Below, piece after piece: positions 8,510 to 16,734 of a stretch of DNA of 19,182 nt. The notes beneath the pieces are model-generated. The model made no database searches, was not told the DNA's origin, and saw nothing but the letters and a program-made list of their open reading frames with translations. The position numbers and the translations under genes are program-made. The first letter of the stretch is position 1; every line of letters starts with the position of its first letter. The stretch comes from Syntrophaceae bacterium UBA6112 (GTDB lineage: Bacteria; Desulfobacterota; Syntrophia; Syntrophales; UBA5619). Location of the stretch: contig DIWG01000009.1 in NCBI GenBank assembly GCA_002423465.1, positions 1 through 19,182 of the forward strand. Reading direction: 5' to 3'.

Positions 8510-11500
8510 CTAATGGGCCGCCAGTCGAATCGTGGTGAAGGGAACATAGAATCCCTCCGAAAGGAATACAAGGGATATTTCCCTGTCTGGATCCAGGGGG
8601 ATCCCCTCGAAAACCAGATCGACCGCTTCTTCCGGACCCAGCATCAGCGATTGTCCGTCCTTTTCCCGAAGGAGCTCCAGGACCTTCTCGCCGGTCGCTT
8701 TGGCGGCCGAGAGGAGTTTCAACCGGGAAGCCCGGGGCGAATCCGGCAACAGCCGGCCCCAGGACACTTCATCCACCCGGTGGTATTTCTCCGGGTCGCA
8801 ACTGGAGGCAGCGATCCGGATTTTGTTTTCCCGATCCCAACCGGGACCCTGATCCGGTAACGGGAAGAAGGATTCCTGCCTTTCATCCCGGGGATAAATC
8901 CAATCCACGTTCCGCCATTTCCCCTGAGGGTCCTGCCGCTGCAAGGTCAGCTTCGGCTGACCGGGGGACGCCGTGTGCCGATCGGCCTTCCCCTCCAAAA
9001 AACCCTGCCAGGTCAAGGCAATGAAGCCGTTCCGCCAGGCCTCCGGAGGAACCTCGATTTCAAGGAACTCCCCGTCGTAAAGAGGGGCCGGCTTTTGAAA
9101 GGAAGAAAGGGGCTGCAAGCCTTGATACAGGAAAGGCTGTTCCCCCCTGCTCATCCCGATTCGGGTCCCCTTCCGGTGCTCCACCGCGGAAAGCCCGACC
9201 CAATCGGTGAACGAGTGTTCCGTGGCCTGCTCCACGATCCGGAGACGATAGTTTCCATCGGAATCGGGAACCAGGGCGCGGGTGATCCGGTAATCATCCC
9301 GCATGTTTTTCTGTCGGATCACCTTTTCGGTGATGTGTTCGGGGGTGAAGAGAAAGATAGAGCTCTCCTGTTTTTCGGCCAGCAGCCGGGACTCCTCGGT
9401 CATCAGATCCCGGGCCAGCAGCCGGGCGACCGGGTAGATGTCGTTCTCCTTCTCATAGGCTTCTCCCGTCCAGACATACAGATAAGGGCAGGAGCCCTTC
9501 ATTACAACCTTGACCGCCTTGCCCGATTCGCAGACAAAATCGGCCTTGGTCATGCCGTAATTCCATTGCGTGACCGACATGACATACTTCCCGGCCGGGA
9601 TGTCGGAAAAGCTGAACGCCCCTCCCGCGCTGCTCGTCGCGGTTTTATTTGCTGGACCGGTCAAGGTCACAGTCATTCCTGCAATCTTCTCGGGCCACCC
9701 CTCCACCTTAACGAGTTGGCCCGTGACGATGGCGCATTTCCCGGCCGGGGCCGTGCCCACCACGGTGACATCGATTCCCGGTTTGGTGGGCTGCTGAGTT
9801 GCCCCAGGTGTCGAGGGGGGCTGAGTCCCGGGTTGATCAGGCGGTTTCGGAGGTTCGCCCGGGGGCTTCGTATATTCCGTCGGGATCGGCATGGGCGGCT
9901 GATCCTGCTGCCCCGGTTTTTCCGGTCGGGTGCCCTGTCCCGGTCCGGCGGCAAATCCGTCCATGGGACCCTTGATCGTGTTCGGATCCACCGGCTTGTC
10001 CCTGCCGGGGATGCCGGGGTCCTTGTTCGGGTCATACCCTTTCAATACCGTTACCGTAGCGGTGTCACTGGCCCCTTCCAGAGTGGCGGTGACCGGATAG
10101 GAACCGTCCCGCCTCCCTTTACCCTCAAAAATCGGCCCGTTTTTCCATGAGGCCCGAGCGGTCAGGTCCACATAGGCGCCGATGGCATTGGAGTATTCTC
10201 CGGTCGCTTTACAAGCCGCGGTCCCGTTCTGGTCGATCTGACCGGGAGAACAAAAAACGCCAAAACGGGTAAGCACGGGAGGAGGCGGGGTGTATGCGCA
10301 GGTTCCGATCAGGATTGGGGTTCCCGTGCATCCTTCCGGTGTGCTCGATCGAACCGTTCTGCTTCGCGTATTATCCGGTTGACAATCCGACCAATCCCAA
10401 TATTCGTATTGGCATGGCGGGGGGGGAGGCGGCGGGGCCGCCGGCGGCTTCGGCGGGGCAGGCGTGGTTTGTTGCGGCGGTTTGGCCGTGGCTGCCGAAC
10501 ATCCATACTGGTCGTCGAAATAGCGGCTCAGTTGTCCGACCCGGGCATCGGCCTCTCCCCAGGTCATCCTGTCGCCGACCAATTCATAACTGGGCGGGCC
10601 GTATTTTCCACAGACCGCGGCCGCAAAATGGAAGCAGGGGGGCGGGTCGCCGAACATCTTGTAGCGCCAGACGCAGTAGTTTCCGCCGGAGCCCGCGGCC
10701 ACGGTGGCCGGCGGTCGTATCCCGGCTCCCGAACTGGCGGTTGCGCCCTTGGGCAGGACCAAAAGGTCAAGGGGGACCGAGACCTGTCCTGCTCCTGTCT
10801 GGCTGACGGTGATGGTCACCTTGGCCGTGCCCGGCGGGGCATTGGATCGGGCGGCAAAACCTTCCGAGATGAGATAGCTTTTCCCCCCGGACGTGTAAGA
10901 AGCATAAATGTTTCCGGGATCGACCGAGGTGTTTCCGGGGATGGTTTCAATCTTTCCGAGAAAGGGACCGTCGGCCACCCGGATTTTAACGTTGATGCGC
11001 TCCGCCTTTTCGCTTTGCCAGCCGCCGACGATCACATTGCACGGCTTGCTCATCTCTCCGGGCACCAGCTCAAGCGCTCCTCCGCAGTCCAGGGTTGCGT
11101 TCAAGGTCGTCGGACCGGCTGCCGCCGGAGGCGTCTGGGCGCCTGTTGAAGAGGAGCATTCGTACTGGTCGTCGAAATAGCGGCTCAGTTGTCCGACCCG
11201 GGCATCGGCCTCTCCCCAGGTCATCCTGTCGCCGACCAATTCATAACCGGGCGGGCCGTATTTTCCGCAGACCGCGGCCGCAAAATGGAAGCAGGGGGGC
11301 GGGTCGCCGAACATCTTGTAGCGCCAGACGCAGTAGTTTCCGCCGGAGCCCGCCACCACCGTAGCCGGGGGCCGGATGCCCGGGCCGGCGCCGGGAAGTT
11401 GTCCTTTGGCCAGGACGGCAACCCGCAAAAGCAAGGAAACCTCTCCGGCCCCTTTCTGGCTTACGGTCAAGGCAACGGTCGTCGTTCCCTGGGGCGCATT

Positions 11501-13243
11501 GTCCTTGGCCCGGAAGGTCTGCTTGAACAGATATCGATCATTATAGGGGCTTACACCCGCGGTATACATCAAGTCCGGCGATACGGATGCGTCCCCGGAC
11601 ACTTCGATCCCGCTGGACCGGTCATATTCGATCTTCAGCTCCACCCGGTCGCTGGTATTGCCCTTCCACCCCTTGACGACGACATTGCACGCTTTTCCCA
11701 AGAAATCGCCCGGCCGGAGTTCGAAGGAATCGCCGCAATCAAGCTCCGCCGTGAGTTTGGCCGGTTTTTCTTCGGAAGGTTTATCCGGTTTGGGGCCTTG
11801 CGAGAGGATCGCATTCACCGTCGAACCCGGATCGACGCACCGGCCCTCACGGGGATCCTGGTCCATGACCGTTCCGTTGCTGAAGGAATCACTGTATTCC
11901 GGTTTACCGACCCAAAAACGGAGCCCGTTTTTCTGTACGTCCGTCCTTGCCTCATCCGAGGTCTTGTACAGCAGGTTGGGGACCTTCACCTGCGGGGGCG
12001 GGCAAGGCCCCACCGTCACGGTTGCCTTGGCCTGGTCGGTCACTTTTGCGTTCGTCAGGCTATACGCCTCGACCGTTGCCGTGTTCTCGGTCGTCGTCAT
12101 TAAAGTGCTCACGCACTGGTAGGTCCAGGTATCGTTGGGGTTCAATATGCCGCTGGGGTCCGTCTTCAGGGGTGCAACCGTCAGACACTTGTCATCCTTG
12201 ACCGTTATCCTTTCCAACTGAACCGTGCCGGTATTGGTCAGAGAATAGACATAGGTCACTTTTTCCCCGGGCTTGACGTTCCGGGCGTCGGCGGCTTTCT
12301 GGATTTTGATGCCGGCCTTTTCGCCGGGATCGGCGATACGAGCCGTGACACTCTTTTTTACCCGTTTATTGGCGGAATCAACAGCTTCAACATCGACCCA
12401 GAATGTCCCGGCTTTCTTAAATACAATGTCGGTCCTGATTTGAGAATCGCGTTTGTTCGGAATCGATATTTCATCGAAGGCGGAATCGGCGGAACGGATG
12501 GTCACCGTATAAGGCGGGTTGCCGCCCCTCATTTGAATGGTCAGCGAAACCGGAGTATTTGTCTTGCCCGTCAGCTCGAAGGGGAGTTCCAGATCCAGTG
12601 TTTTGGGACGGGCCTTGGAGATGATTTCCCCTATTTCGGTTATTTTGTCTTGGACCAAAAGCAGTCTTGTTCCCCGCCGAACGTTCTCGGCCATCCGATC
12701 CTTGTATTTTTCCACGGTGGCGATGTTTTCGACGATTATTTTAAGATCCTTATCCGTGGTTTTCCCCTGTTTTTGAATTTCGTCCAAAACCTTTTTTAAG
12801 GCCTGTTTCAGGACCGTGCTAAAGGGATCGGGTGTCTTCAAAAACTTCAGTGCTTCGCCGGCGGCTTTTGCCGCGCCGCCAAAAAAAGGCCTGACGGAAA
12901 GCTTAAACAGGTTTCCCTGCAATTGCAATTTGGCCTTATCCCACATTTTTTTGTTGGCTTCATATTCCTGCTGGTTCTTCGAAATGGCTTCCGTTAAGTC
13001 TTGGGGGTTCTTAATGTACTTTTCAACATCGCTTCTCGTCGCTCCATCGAGATTGTTCCATTTTTCCGTAAGCTCGCGGCGGGCTTGTTCATCGGTGCCG
13101 ACCTTGTCGAGCAGATCCTGCGGCGGGTCGGCTCGAACAATCTGCACCGGTATTGAAAAAAATAAAACCAGCAGAAAACAAGAAAGAATCCTTGAAGGGA
13201 TAAACGCGACAGGCAATCGCTTGAGGATCTTTTGGGGTTTCAT
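8510..13243 (-). CDS. Giant secreted multidomain protein: Ig, DUF11-like, PASTA-like, duplicated Cys-rich units, TSP1-like
   Basis: 1577 aa from the ATG at 13243, preceded by GTGAGG. An upstream in-frame TTG at 13264 is less likely because the Shine-Dalgarno serves the ATG. A signal peptide ends near residue 38. Residues 40-205 are helical. An Ig-like domain is at about 211-303, a DUF11-like domain (SLTNTGTVQLERITVKDD) at about 311-411, and a PASTA-like domain (VKVPNLLYKTSDEA) at about 414-485. Two 219-residue units (about 491-710 and 713-930) each combine a beta-sandwich part with a Cys-rich module carrying NYCVWRYKMFGDPPPCFHF. A TSP1-like module (CQYEYWDWSDC, about 943-988), an Ig-like domain and a Pro-rich linker (about 1071-1151) follow. 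Next come a carboxypeptidase-regulatory-like beta domain (about 1151-1248) and a C-terminal domain starting CPYLYVWTGEAY (about 1249-1577). No catalytic motif is evident. It looks like an exported structural or adhesive protein. It shares the TSP1-like and Ig-like modules with the 2188-aa neighbour. Confidence 0.9.
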   Translation of the reverse strand: MKPQKILKRLPVAFIPSRILSCFLLVLFFSIPVQIVRADPPQDLLDKVGTDEQARRELTEKWNNLDGATRSDVEKYIKNPQDLTEAISKNQQEYEANKKMWDKAKLQLQGNLFKLSVRPFFGGAAKAAGEALKFLKTPDPFSTVLKQALKKVLDEIQKQGKTTDKDLKIIVENIATVEKYKDRMAENVRRGTRLLLVQDKITEIGEIISKARPKTLDLELPFELTGKTNTPVSLTIQMRGGNPPYTVTIRSADSAFDEISIPNKRDSQIRTDIVFKKAGTFWVDVEAVDSANKRVKKSVTARIADPGEKAGIKIQKAADARNVKPGEKVTYVYSLTNTGTVQLERITVKDDKCLTVAPLKTDPSGILNPNDTWTYQCVSTLMTTTENTATVEAYSLTNAKVTDQAKATVTVGPCPPPQVKVPNLLYKTSDEARTDVQKNGLRFWVGKPEYSDSFSNGTVMDQDPREGRCVDPGSTVNAILSQGPKPDKPSEEKPAKLTAELDCGDSFELRPGDFLGKACNVVVKGWKGNTSDRVELKIEYDRSSGIEVSGDASVSPDLMYTAGVSPYNDRYLFKQTFRAKDNAPQGTTTVALTVSQKGAGEVSLLLRVAVLAKGQLPGAGPGIRPPATVVAGSGGNYCVWRYKMFGDPPPCFHFAAAVCGKYGPPGYELVGDRMTWGEADARVGQLSRYFDDQYECSSSTGAQTPPAAAGPTTLNATLDCGGALELVPGEMSKPCNVIVGGWQSEKAERINVKIRVADGPFLGKIETIPGNTSVDPGNIYASYTSGGKSYLISEGFAARSNAPPGTAKVTITVSQTGAGQVSVPLDLLVLPKGATASSGAGIRPPATVAAGSGGNYCVWRYKMFGDPPPCFHFAAAVCGKYGPPSYELVGDRMTWGEADARVGQLSRYFDDQYGCSAATAKPPQQTTPAPPKPPAAPPPPPPPCQYEYWDWSDCQPDNTRSRTVRSSTPEGCTGTPILIGTCAYTPPPPVLTRFGVFCSPGQIDQNGTAACKATGEYSNAIGAYVDLTARASWKNGPIFEGKGRRDGSYPVTATLEGASDTATVTVLKGYDPNKDPGIPGRDKPVDPNTIKGPMDGFAAGPGQGTRPEKPGQQDQPPMPIPTEYTKPPGEPPKPPDQPGTQPPSTPGATQQPTKPGIDVTVVGTAPAGKCAIVTGQLVKVEGWPEKIAGMTVTLTGPANKTATSSAGGAFSFSDIPAGKYVMSVTQWNYGMTKADFVCESGKAVKVVMKGSCPYLYVWTGEAYEKENDIYPVARLLARDLMTEESRLLAEKQESSIFLFTPEHITEKVIRQKNMRDDYRITRALVPDSDGNYRLRIVEQATEHSFTDWVGLSAVEHRKGTRIGMSRGEQPFLYQGLQPLSSFQKPAPLYDGEFLEIEVPPEAWRNGFIALTWQGFLEGKADRHTASPGQPKLTLQRQDPQGKWRNVDWIYPRDERQESFFPLPDQGPGWDRENKIRIAASSCDPEKYHRVDEVSWGRLLPDSPRASRLKLLSAAKATGEKVLELLREKDGQSLMLGPEEAVDLVFEGIPLDPDREISLVFLSEGFYVPFTTIRLAAH
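10506..11353 (-). repeat. Near-identical 191-bp duplication inside the 1577-aa gene
   Basis: The block at about 10506-10696 recurs at about 11163-11353, offset 657 bp (219 codons), with only about two base differences. It encodes the Cys-rich module from NYCVWRYKM to LSRYFDDQY. The beta-sandwich regions on either side within each 219-residue unit are clearly diverged, so similarity drops sharply at the module edges. Confidence 0.9.
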
Positions 13244-13362
13244 TTTTTCCTCACATTCTTCCAAAATTCCGAACGAATCGAAGAATAGAGACTCACTTCG
13301 CCGGGATCGTTTGGGTGGCGATCCGATTGAGCGTACCGCGGGAGGAGCAGGTGTTCATCCAT

Positions 13363-13384
13363 TTCAGCCCATTCTCGGGCTGAA
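13363..13384 (-). terminator. Possible hairpin downstream of the FlgT-like gene
   Basis: TTCAGCCC (13363-13370) pairs perfectly with GGGCTGAA (13377-13384) across a 6-base loop. It lies about 45 bp past the stop codon of the FlgT-like gene, in the 185-bp gap before the 1577-aa gene. The minus strand continues AATGGATG after the stem, with no U-tract, so termination is only possible, not clear. Confidence 0.35.
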
Positions 13385-13428
13385 TCCTCAAGCGGGATCG
13401 GCCGCAACTTCAAGGATCGATGGTTGCG

Positions 13429-14880
13429 TCATTTTTCCAGGACCGCCTTTACGTCCACCCGGCTGGGGGTCACGTTGGTCGGTTCCAGGCGGAAGCCGGT
13501 GAATTTTCGATTGGCCAGTTCATCGGCGATGTTGCTGGATTTACCGCCGTAATCGATCATCAGTTCGGCGTTTCCGGCTATGAAGCTCCGTTGATTTATG
13601 GATCGCACCCCCTGCATTTCCTTTTCCAGGAAGGTTTTGACGGCCGACAGATGGCGGTAGGAAACCAGGCTGGTAATGACCAAAGTGACTTCCCGGGAGC
13701 GCCCGTAAATCTCGCTCCGCCATTGGGCCAGAATATCGTTGATCATGGGATCGGCCATTCGCTGCATGGCCTGCTGGATGGCGAGCGCGCCGCCCTGGAC
13801 CTCATCGATATGGGCTTGCCTGCCCTGCTCGCTCCGGGATGAGATGATTTTGGCGCTGTCCGTGAGGATGGCCCTGGCCTGGAGGGTCGCCTGGAGGGAT
13901 TGAAGCTGGGTGTTCATGATGCGCCCGCCGGCATTCTTGGAAAACGCCCTGCCGGTGATGACGATTTGCGCCCCGTATTGAAGACCGGCCGCCGCGGCCG
14001 CATTGTTGTCTCCCTCCAGGATGCGCAGGGCCTGATCGCGGGACAGGTTCGCCTTGACGGTCTGGGGATCCACCACATTGAAACCGGAGGCCAGCAACCT
14101 CTGGATCAAAGTCGATTCCGCCTGGCCGACATCCTCAAAGGCCGTCGTCCCGAAGACGCCCATCACCTTCTCCTCCAGGATGACCATGACCTTGGGCTTC
14201 TCCGCCTGAACGTGGAGGAGGCCCAGCGCGCGCAGGTCGTTCTGGAGGTTCCCCCGGGCCACCTCGGCCTGGATCTTGACCCGGTAGAGGTCCCCTTCCG
14301 CTTTTTCCGAAAGAACCTTGTACCGCTGGACGTAACCGGCCGTCTGAGCGAGAATCTTGTCGGTGATGACCTTGTACTGCTCCGTCAGGGTATCCGAGGT
14401 CACCAGGGTCCCCACGGCCTGCTCGACCGCCTTGCGCAGGGCGTCGTCGATCGCCTTGTCCCGGGCCGGCGCCACCGCGTTGTTGACGATGGCGGCGACC
14501 CCTTCGGTCATGACGAATTCGGGCGGCTGCGCCCAAACAGACGGGGTCGAAAGGAACAGCGCGCCCAGGACAAGACAGAGAATCCCCAGGCAGGCATTGC
14601 TCCGGAGCAGGAATGGCGAGAGGAACCGGCGCCTGCCGGACCCTGGCCTGAATGGGTCGGGCCGGCGCCCTTTTCTCACGGATTGGCCTGTGCCCGCTGC
14701 TCTTGTGCCGGTTATTGCTCCGGCAATGATAAATGCCAATCCCGTCATTCCCGCGAAAGCGGGAATCCAAGACAGGACTGGATGCCGGATCAAGTCCGGC
14801 ATGACAACCTTTGACATGTTTGCTTGCCGGAGCAATAAAACGAAGCCGGCCTGTTGCTCACGGTTCTGCATGACTTTCAT
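13429..14880 (-). CDS. FlgT-like periplasmic or outer-membrane protein, start uncertain
   Basis: The frame runs 483 codons from an ATG at 14880, one base after the TGA of the upstream 141-aa gene, which suggests translational coupling. Residues 15-57 of this frame are encoded by an inserted inverted-repeat element (14713-14837). A GTG at 14679 would give 416 aa and skip the element, but its Shine-Dalgarno is weak. A hydrophobic signal segment (ACLGILCLVLGALFL) precedes a likely cleavage site at SVWA/Q (about residue 117 of the long form). The next region (TEGVAAIVNNAVAPARDKAI through VARGNLQNDLRALG, about 125-220) matches the FlgT-N/LPP20 pattern. About 228-330 (KVMVILEEKVMGVFG, GAQIVITGRAF) resembles the FlgT-M/TolB-N/CsgG-like fold. 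A C-terminal alpha/beta segment with AELMIDYGG ends the protein. FlgT builds the H ring of some flagellar motors, but no flagellar genes are here, so a different ring or envelope role is likely. Confidence 0.8.
   Translation of the reverse strand: MKVMQNREQQAGFVLLLRQANMSKVVMPDLIRHPVLSWIPAFAGMTGLAFIIAGAITGTRAAGTGQSVRKGRRPDPFRPGSGRRRFLSPFLLRSNACLGILCLVLGALFLSTPSVWAQPPEFVMTEGVAAIVNNAVAPARDKAIDDALRKAVEQAVGTLVTSDTLTEQYKVITDKILAQTAGYVQRYKVLSEKAEGDLYRVKIQAEVARGNLQNDLRALGLLHVQAEKPKVMVILEEKVMGVFGTTAFEDVGQAESTLIQRLLASGFNVVDPQTVKANLSRDQALRILEGDNNAAAAAGLQYGAQIVITGRAFSKNAGGRIMNTQLQSLQATLQARAILTDSAKIISSRSEQGRQAHIDEVQGGALAIQQAMQRMADPMINDILAQWRSEIYGRSREVTLVITSLVSYRHLSAVKTFLEKEMQGVRSINQRSFIAGNAELMIDYGGKSSNIADELANRKFTGFRLEPTNVTPSRVDVKAVLEK
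14712..14838. mobile_element. MITE-like element with 15-bp perfect terminal inverted repeats
   Basis: TTATTGCTCCGGCAA (14712-14726) is the exact reverse complement of 14824-14838. Taking the inner 12 bases as the true ends (14715-14726 and 14824-14835), both sides are flanked by TA, as expected for a Tc1/mariner/IS630-type TA target duplication. The 121-bp element plus one TA is 123 bp, or 41 codons. Two internal hairpins are visible: CATTCCCGC/GCGGGAAT near 14746-14766, and GATGCCGG/CCGGCATG near 14781-14804. Translated on the minus strand it reads MPDLIRHPVLSWIPAFAGMT, the usual spurious peptide from such repeats. It carries no transposase and lies within the 5' part of the FlgT-like frame. 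Confidence 0.8.
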
Positions 14881-14881
14881 C

Positions 14882-15307
14882 TCATCGGAAAATCTGTTGG
14901 AAATCGTAGCCCAGCGTCACTTCCATCTCCACTTCCACGCCGCCGTCATCCTTGTACTCGGTATCGGTCACCTTGGCGCCGCGAATGTACGCCTCGACGC
15001 GAGAGCGGATCGTATCGCTCTTCAGGACGAAATCCCGGACGCTGGACTTTCCCCGGATGGCCACGCCGTAGGCCTGCTCCAGGAGATTCCGGTAGCCGTC
15101 CAGTTTGGCCGCCCGCTCCGTCATGAGCCGGGCCTGGGCCGGATTGATCGCCCTTTCCGGAGGCGCGCCGCCGCCCTTGGCCCGCAGAACAATCGGAACC
15201 CACTGGCCCTCAGCCTGCCCCATAGGCTGCTGATCCTGAATCGGCACGACGAAACACCCCGCAAGCATAGTCACTGCAAACAGCACAACCAATCCTTTTT
15301 TCCACAT
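14882..15307 (-). CDS. LPP20-family-like lipoprotein
   Basis: 141 aa. The ATG at 15307 follows a strong AAAGGAG. Residues 1-18 form a lipoprotein signal with lipobox LAGC, Cys18 being the lipidation site. Residues about 59-132 hold one LPP20/FlgT-N-like module: ARLMTERAAKLDGYRNLLEQ, then VRDFVLKSDTIRSRVEAYIRG, then a beta hairpin with GGVEVEMEVTL. The same module occurs twice in the 253-aa protein immediately upstream, 19 bp away. LPP20 is an outer-membrane lipoprotein of Helicobacter, and the family is widespread with poorly known functions. The product is probably anchored in the inner leaflet of the outer membrane. Confidence 0.88.
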   Translation of the reverse strand: MWKKGLVVLFAVTMLAGCFVVPIQDQQPMGQAEGQWVPIVLRAKGGGAPPERAINPAQARLMTERAAKLDGYRNLLEQAYGVAIRGKSSVRDFVLKSDTIRSRVEAYIRGAKVTDTEYKDDGGVEVEMEVTLGYDFQQIFR

Positions 15308-15326
15308 GGTTTTTTCTCCTTTCTTT

Positions 15327-16088
15327 TCAGCGAACCCCGAGAATTCTTCTCAGCGGATCCAGATCGATCTCCACTTCCACCTCATAACTGCCGTCGGCCA
15401 ACTGATATTCGGAAACAACCCGCGCCCCCTGGATGTAGGAGAAGACCCGGGAACGGATGTCGTCGCTGCGGGTTACAAAATCCCGGACCAGCGTCTCGCC
15501 GCTGATCCGGACGCCGTTCACCTGCTCGGCAAGATTCCGCAAGGCGTCCAGCTTTCCCGCCCGCTTGGCGAGGAGACCCTTCTCCGCCGGCGTCATCCCC
15601 GGTTCGTTGGGTTCAACGCCGTGCCCCTTCACCCGCAGCACATCGCGGGCCGCTTGCGGCGCCACATAGGCCTGTCCGCCCGGCGCTCCATACCCGGTTG
15701 CCTGGATCGATTCCTCGTCATAACGCAGGCGGCGCCCCAGGATATCCTCCAGACGACCCAGGGTGACCTCCACCGTGACTTCCGCCGTCCCGTCGGCCTG
15801 AACCTGGTAATCGACTTCCCGGGCTCCCTGGATCACCGCCCGCACCCGCGAGCGGACCACGTCGGACTGGGTGACAAAATCCCGGACGGTCGTCCGGGCG
15901 TCGATCTGGATGCCGTAGACGACCTCCAGAAGGTTCCGCAGGGCGTCCACCTTTGCCGCTCTGCGCGCCATCAACTTGGTCTGACCATCGATCTGCGCCA
16001 GGCCTTCCAGTGAAAAACCCAGGACCAGGACCAGCAGCGCCACTCCCGTCAGCAGGCATCGTCTCCGGATCGTATCGTGTCTCATCAT
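15327..16088 (-). CDS. Secreted protein with two LPP20/FlgT-N-like modules
   Basis: 253 aa. The start overlaps the stop of the preceding 167-aa gene as ATGA at 16085-16088, with GGGGG just upstream; a second ATG follows directly at 16085. Residues 1-31 are a cleavable signal peptide (VALLVLVLGFSLEGLAQ) with no lipobox Cys after it. Residues about 39-112 and 173-246 are two copies of one module, 134 residues apart. Both contain A+RA-x-K-hDALRNL, a VRDFVTxSDxhRSRV core and a V-E-V-E/T-V-hDL/TL end strand. This is a tandem duplication of the domain also found singly in the 141-aa lipoprotein downstream. It is probably periplasmic. A direct role is not known. Confidence 0.88.
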   Translation of the reverse strand: MMRHDTIRRRCLLTGVALLVLVLGFSLEGLAQIDGQTKLMARRAAKVDALRNLLEVVYGIQIDARTTVRDFVTQSDVVRSRVRAVIQGAREVDYQVQADGTAEVTVEVTLGRLEDILGRRLRYDEESIQATGYGAPGGQAYVAPQAARDVLRVKGHGVEPNEPGMTPAEKGLLAKRAGKLDALRNLAEQVNGVRISGETLVRDFVTRSDDIRSRVFSYIQGARVVSEYQLADGSYEVEVEIDLDPLRRILGVR

Positions 16089-16588
16089 TCCCCCTTCTTG
16101 CGGGTCTTCCCCTCGAACCGGACCATCTGTTCAATGATCCCGTACCACTCTTCCTCGCTGACCCGGATCGGCCCCGTGTAGGTCTCCGGTTTACGATCCG
16201 GCCTTATTGCCGCAGCGGCGTCTCCCCGCTCCGACGGCAGCATATTTCCGGGAGACGCCTTCACGGTGACCTGAACCCCGCCGTCGGCCAAAAGCGCCTC
16301 ATCCACCAGGGTGATGCCCCGGACAAAGGCCGAAAAACCCTCATAGGCGTCCCGCTCCGGGAAAGCTTCCCGGTCCTCTTGGCGTCCCCGGACGGCGTTT
16401 CGGTAGGCGTCCAGCACCGCCGCCCTCCGGGCCATCAGGAGCGCCTGGGTCCTGCTTTTGGCCTTCACGGGGGGATAGCCGATGCCCTGCACCAGCCGGG
16501 ATTCGTCACTCCCGGAAAAACCCTGTCCCCAGGAGAGGAGAACGCCCAGGATGCAGAGTGCGATGATTTTGATGCCGATCTTTTTCAT
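16085..16588 (-). CDS. Secreted protein with a diverged LPP20-like module
   Basis: 167 aa. The ATG at 16588 has no good Shine-Dalgarno, although the start is supported by the signal peptide (IGIKIIALCILGVLLSWGQG). The stop overlaps the next gene's ATG, showing coupling. Residues about 33-112 carry the family motif G-x-G-x-P-P followed by ALLMARRAAVLDAYRNAV and a beta strand GGVQVTVKA. The middle is altered: the VRDFV-xx-SD-RSRV core of the neighbours is replaced by DREAFPERDAYEGFSAFVRG. A C-terminal tail (about 113-167) with EEEWYGIIEQMVRFEG is absent from the other family members. The Cys12 lies inside the signal h-region and is not a convincing lipobox. Confidence 0.85.
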   Translation of the reverse strand: MKKIGIKIIALCILGVLLSWGQGFSGSDESRLVQGIGYPPVKAKSRTQALLMARRAAVLDAYRNAVRGRQEDREAFPERDAYEGFSAFVRGITLVDEALLADGGVQVTVKASPGNMLPSERGDAAAAIRPDRKPETYTGPIRVSEEEWYGIIEQMVRFEGKTRKKGE

Positions 16589-16734
16589 CTTGCGGATACG
16601 GCCTTGCTGAAAAAAATCCGAAGTCTTTCCCGGTCGCGGACAAGTTTCCGTTCAGCCTGACCATGGCGGACGACACCTGACCCGTCAGCCATGCAGCGCC
16701 CGGACATCGGGATACCCTACAACGCCCTGAATCA

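Noticed and set aside
8975..10150. Plus-strand open frame of 391 codons
   Set aside because: Antisense to the C-terminal part of the 1577-aa gene, with low-complexity Arg/Gly-rich translation.
13244..13428. Possible riboswitch in the leader of the 1577-aa gene
   Set aside because: Only one simple 8-bp hairpin is visible; no conserved riboswitch core such as that of c-di-GMP aptamers was found by eye.
13900..14814. Plus-strand open frame of 304 codons
   Set aside because: Antisense to the FlgT-like gene and runs into the MITE; no plausible start signals.
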